A stretch of DNA of 64,000 nucleotides, taken from assembly GCF_007990505.1 (NCBI RefSeq), contig NZ_AP019822.1, positions 1,426,001 to 1,490,000 of the forward strand, read 5' to 3'. This DNA comes from Pseudoleptotrichia goodfellowii. Its GTDB lineage: Bacteria > Fusobacteriota > Fusobacteriia > Fusobacteriales > Leptotrichiaceae. Under the pieces are notes generated by a model. That model made no database searches, had not been told where the DNA came from, and saw only the letters and a list, made by a program, of their open reading frames with translations. Positions 63,135 through 64,000 of the stretch are shown piece after piece (the first letter of the stretch is position 1; the number at the start of each line of letters is the position of its first letter). Position numbers and translations under genes: made by a program.

Positions 63135-64000
63135 CTAATTTATAAGGTTATTTCTCAATTTTTCCATCATTTCATTTACTTCTTTCTGCCATTCTTCAGG
63201 TGTTTTAGTTCCGTTTACAACTGAATTGAAAGAATCATATAAAGTTCCTCTGAAATCTATACCTTCTACAGGTTTTGTAGTAGCATATCCGCCTACAAGT
63301 GCTTTTGCTCCGTTTTTATAAACATCATAGAATACTTTGTTTTCTTCGCTTAATTTATCATAAGGATACGAATTTATAGGCTGTACTGCATTATATTTCA
63401 CAAAAATTTCAGCTGCTTTGTCGGAATAAAGGAATGCAATAAATTTTTGTGCTTCTTCTATATTTTTTGCGGCTTTAGGCACCCATATCTGTTCAAAGAA
63501 ACTCCATGCATATTGTGCTCCGTCTTTTGTAAATGAAGGATACGCAGTCATTCCCCATTTAAAGTCTTTCGGAGTAGTTGCTGCCATTTCTCCTACTATC
63601 CACGAACCGTTAGGCATAAATACTGCTTTATCATCCAATACCAACTGCTGATTTTTCTTAAATCCTTCATCGGTAGCATTGGCAACTGTTGTAGGTTCCA
63701 CATATTTAGCAAGTTTTCCCAATGTTTTAAATATATCGTTCATTTCAGGAGAAGTCCATATTCCCTGTTTGTAATTCATCACATCGTTGAAAAACTGTTC
63801 TCCGCCTCTTCCTGCTAAAATCGGAGGCAAGAAAGAATCCAAATATCCTGTTGTAGGATAAGTCAATAAAGCTATTTTCTTTTCTTTTGCTTTATCTCCT
63901 AAAGCAAACATTTCATCCCAAGTTTTAGGTACTTGCCAACCGTTTTTTTCAAATAAAGTTTTATTATAAAATAGTCCTGTAGGACTGTAAAACATAGGCA
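63135..64000 (-). CDS. Sugar ABC transporter substrate-binding protein (3' part)
   Basis: The frame is open to the window edge, so the N-terminus and signal peptide lie outside; about 288 residues are visible. SPTGLFYNKTLFEKNGWQVPKTWDEM, KQGIWTSPEMNDIFK, MPNGSWIVGEM, KWGMTAYPSF and EEAQKFIAFLYSDKAAEIFVKYNAVQP are typical of CUT1 family 1 binding proteins. Captures the disaccharide or oligosaccharide in the periplasm. First visible gene of the transporter-GH112 operon. Confidence 0.93.
   Translation of the reverse strand, partial: PMFYSPTGLFYNKTLFEKNGWQVPKTWDEMFALGDKAKEKKIALLTYPTTGYLDSFLPPILAGRGGEQFFNDVMNYKQGIWTSPEMNDIFKTLGKLAKYVEPTTVANATDEGFKKNQQLVLDDKAVFMPNGSWIVGEMAATTPKDFKWGMTAYPSFTKDGAQYAWSFFEQIWVPKAAKNIEEAQKFIAFLYSDKAAEIFVKYNAVQPINSYPYDKLSEENKVFYDVYKNGAKALVGGYATTKPVEGIDFRGTLYDSFNSVVNGTKTPEEWQKEVNEMMEKLRNNLIN

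Overview
The window is AT-rich, compact and almost entirely read from the minus strand. Its gene content suggests a Gram-negative member of the Fusobacteriota, most likely Leptotrichia or a close relative. The clues are a PolC-type DNA polymerase together with outer-membrane functions (MlaA-type protein, KdsD for Kdo, Wzx/Wzy polysaccharide genes), a DKNYY-repeat exported protein, ATP-driven AsnA, and strong AGGAGG-type ribosome sites. The genus is inferred from gene content; no search or base-composition calculation was run.

Layout. 1-1690: 5' part of polC and a Fic protein. 1830-2760: yebC, the first of only three plus-strand genes. 2788-9640: a tRNA-Gly and an operon hpt-purA-purB that continues into a long DKNYY-repeat protein, whose frame is broken at an A7 tract, and a small membrane protein. 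9700-11545: a GT2 glycosyltransferase and a YefM/YoeB-type toxin-antitoxin pair in which both genes are frameshifted at A tracts. 11646-12480: eight tRNAs behind a perfect consensus promoter. 12621-16725: a three-domain acyl-ligase/carrier/acyltransferase, then asnA behind three more tRNAs. 16863-18800: a tRNA methyltransferase with an overlapping 46-residue membrane protein, divergent from a TtcA-like tRNA thiolase. 19049-26556: a polysaccharide locus (manC, kdsD, wzx, GT2, wzy, GT32, secreted nuclease-fold protein). 26681-31680: alcohol dehydrogenase, a lipoprotein, a hairpin-rich spacer and uvrA. 31750-45080: ltrA, DUF4298, a methyltransferase, mlaA, a secreted hydrolase, smc and a second polysaccharide locus (epimerase, initiating sugar transferase, two GT2, CDP-glycerol transferase). 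45216-57017: an unknown gene, a putative regulator, gltX, prfB (with its programmed frameshift), ldhA, sodA, an atypical response regulator, mrp, ligA and yjjG. 57156-64000: a host-glycan island with a KDPG-type aldolase and an IclR regulator diverging from a shared promoter region, then a GH112 beta-galactosyl-HexNAc phosphorylase, a two-helix small protein, two ABC permeases and the start-less end of a sugar-binding protein.

How the parts fit. The GH112 enzyme and the ABC importer would take up and phosphorolyse galacto-N-biose/lacto-N-biose-type disaccharides from mucin or milk glycans. The two polysaccharide loci supply precursors (GDP-mannose, UDP-sugar epimerisation, arabinose-5-phosphate for Kdo), glycosyltransferases, flippase and polymerase for the cell surface. 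The purine operon combines salvage (Hpt) with the two IMP-to-AMP enzymes.

Main points for a second look. Three frameshifted genes (a DKNYY protein, an antitoxin and its toxin) are all exactly one A short in an A tract, and all read through after a -1 slip at A-AAA-AAG or A-AAA-AAA. All three tRNA promoters have phased A tracts upstream. Long nested hairpins lie at 28580-28690, 15250-15341 and 62975-63104. Several small genes overlap larger ones.
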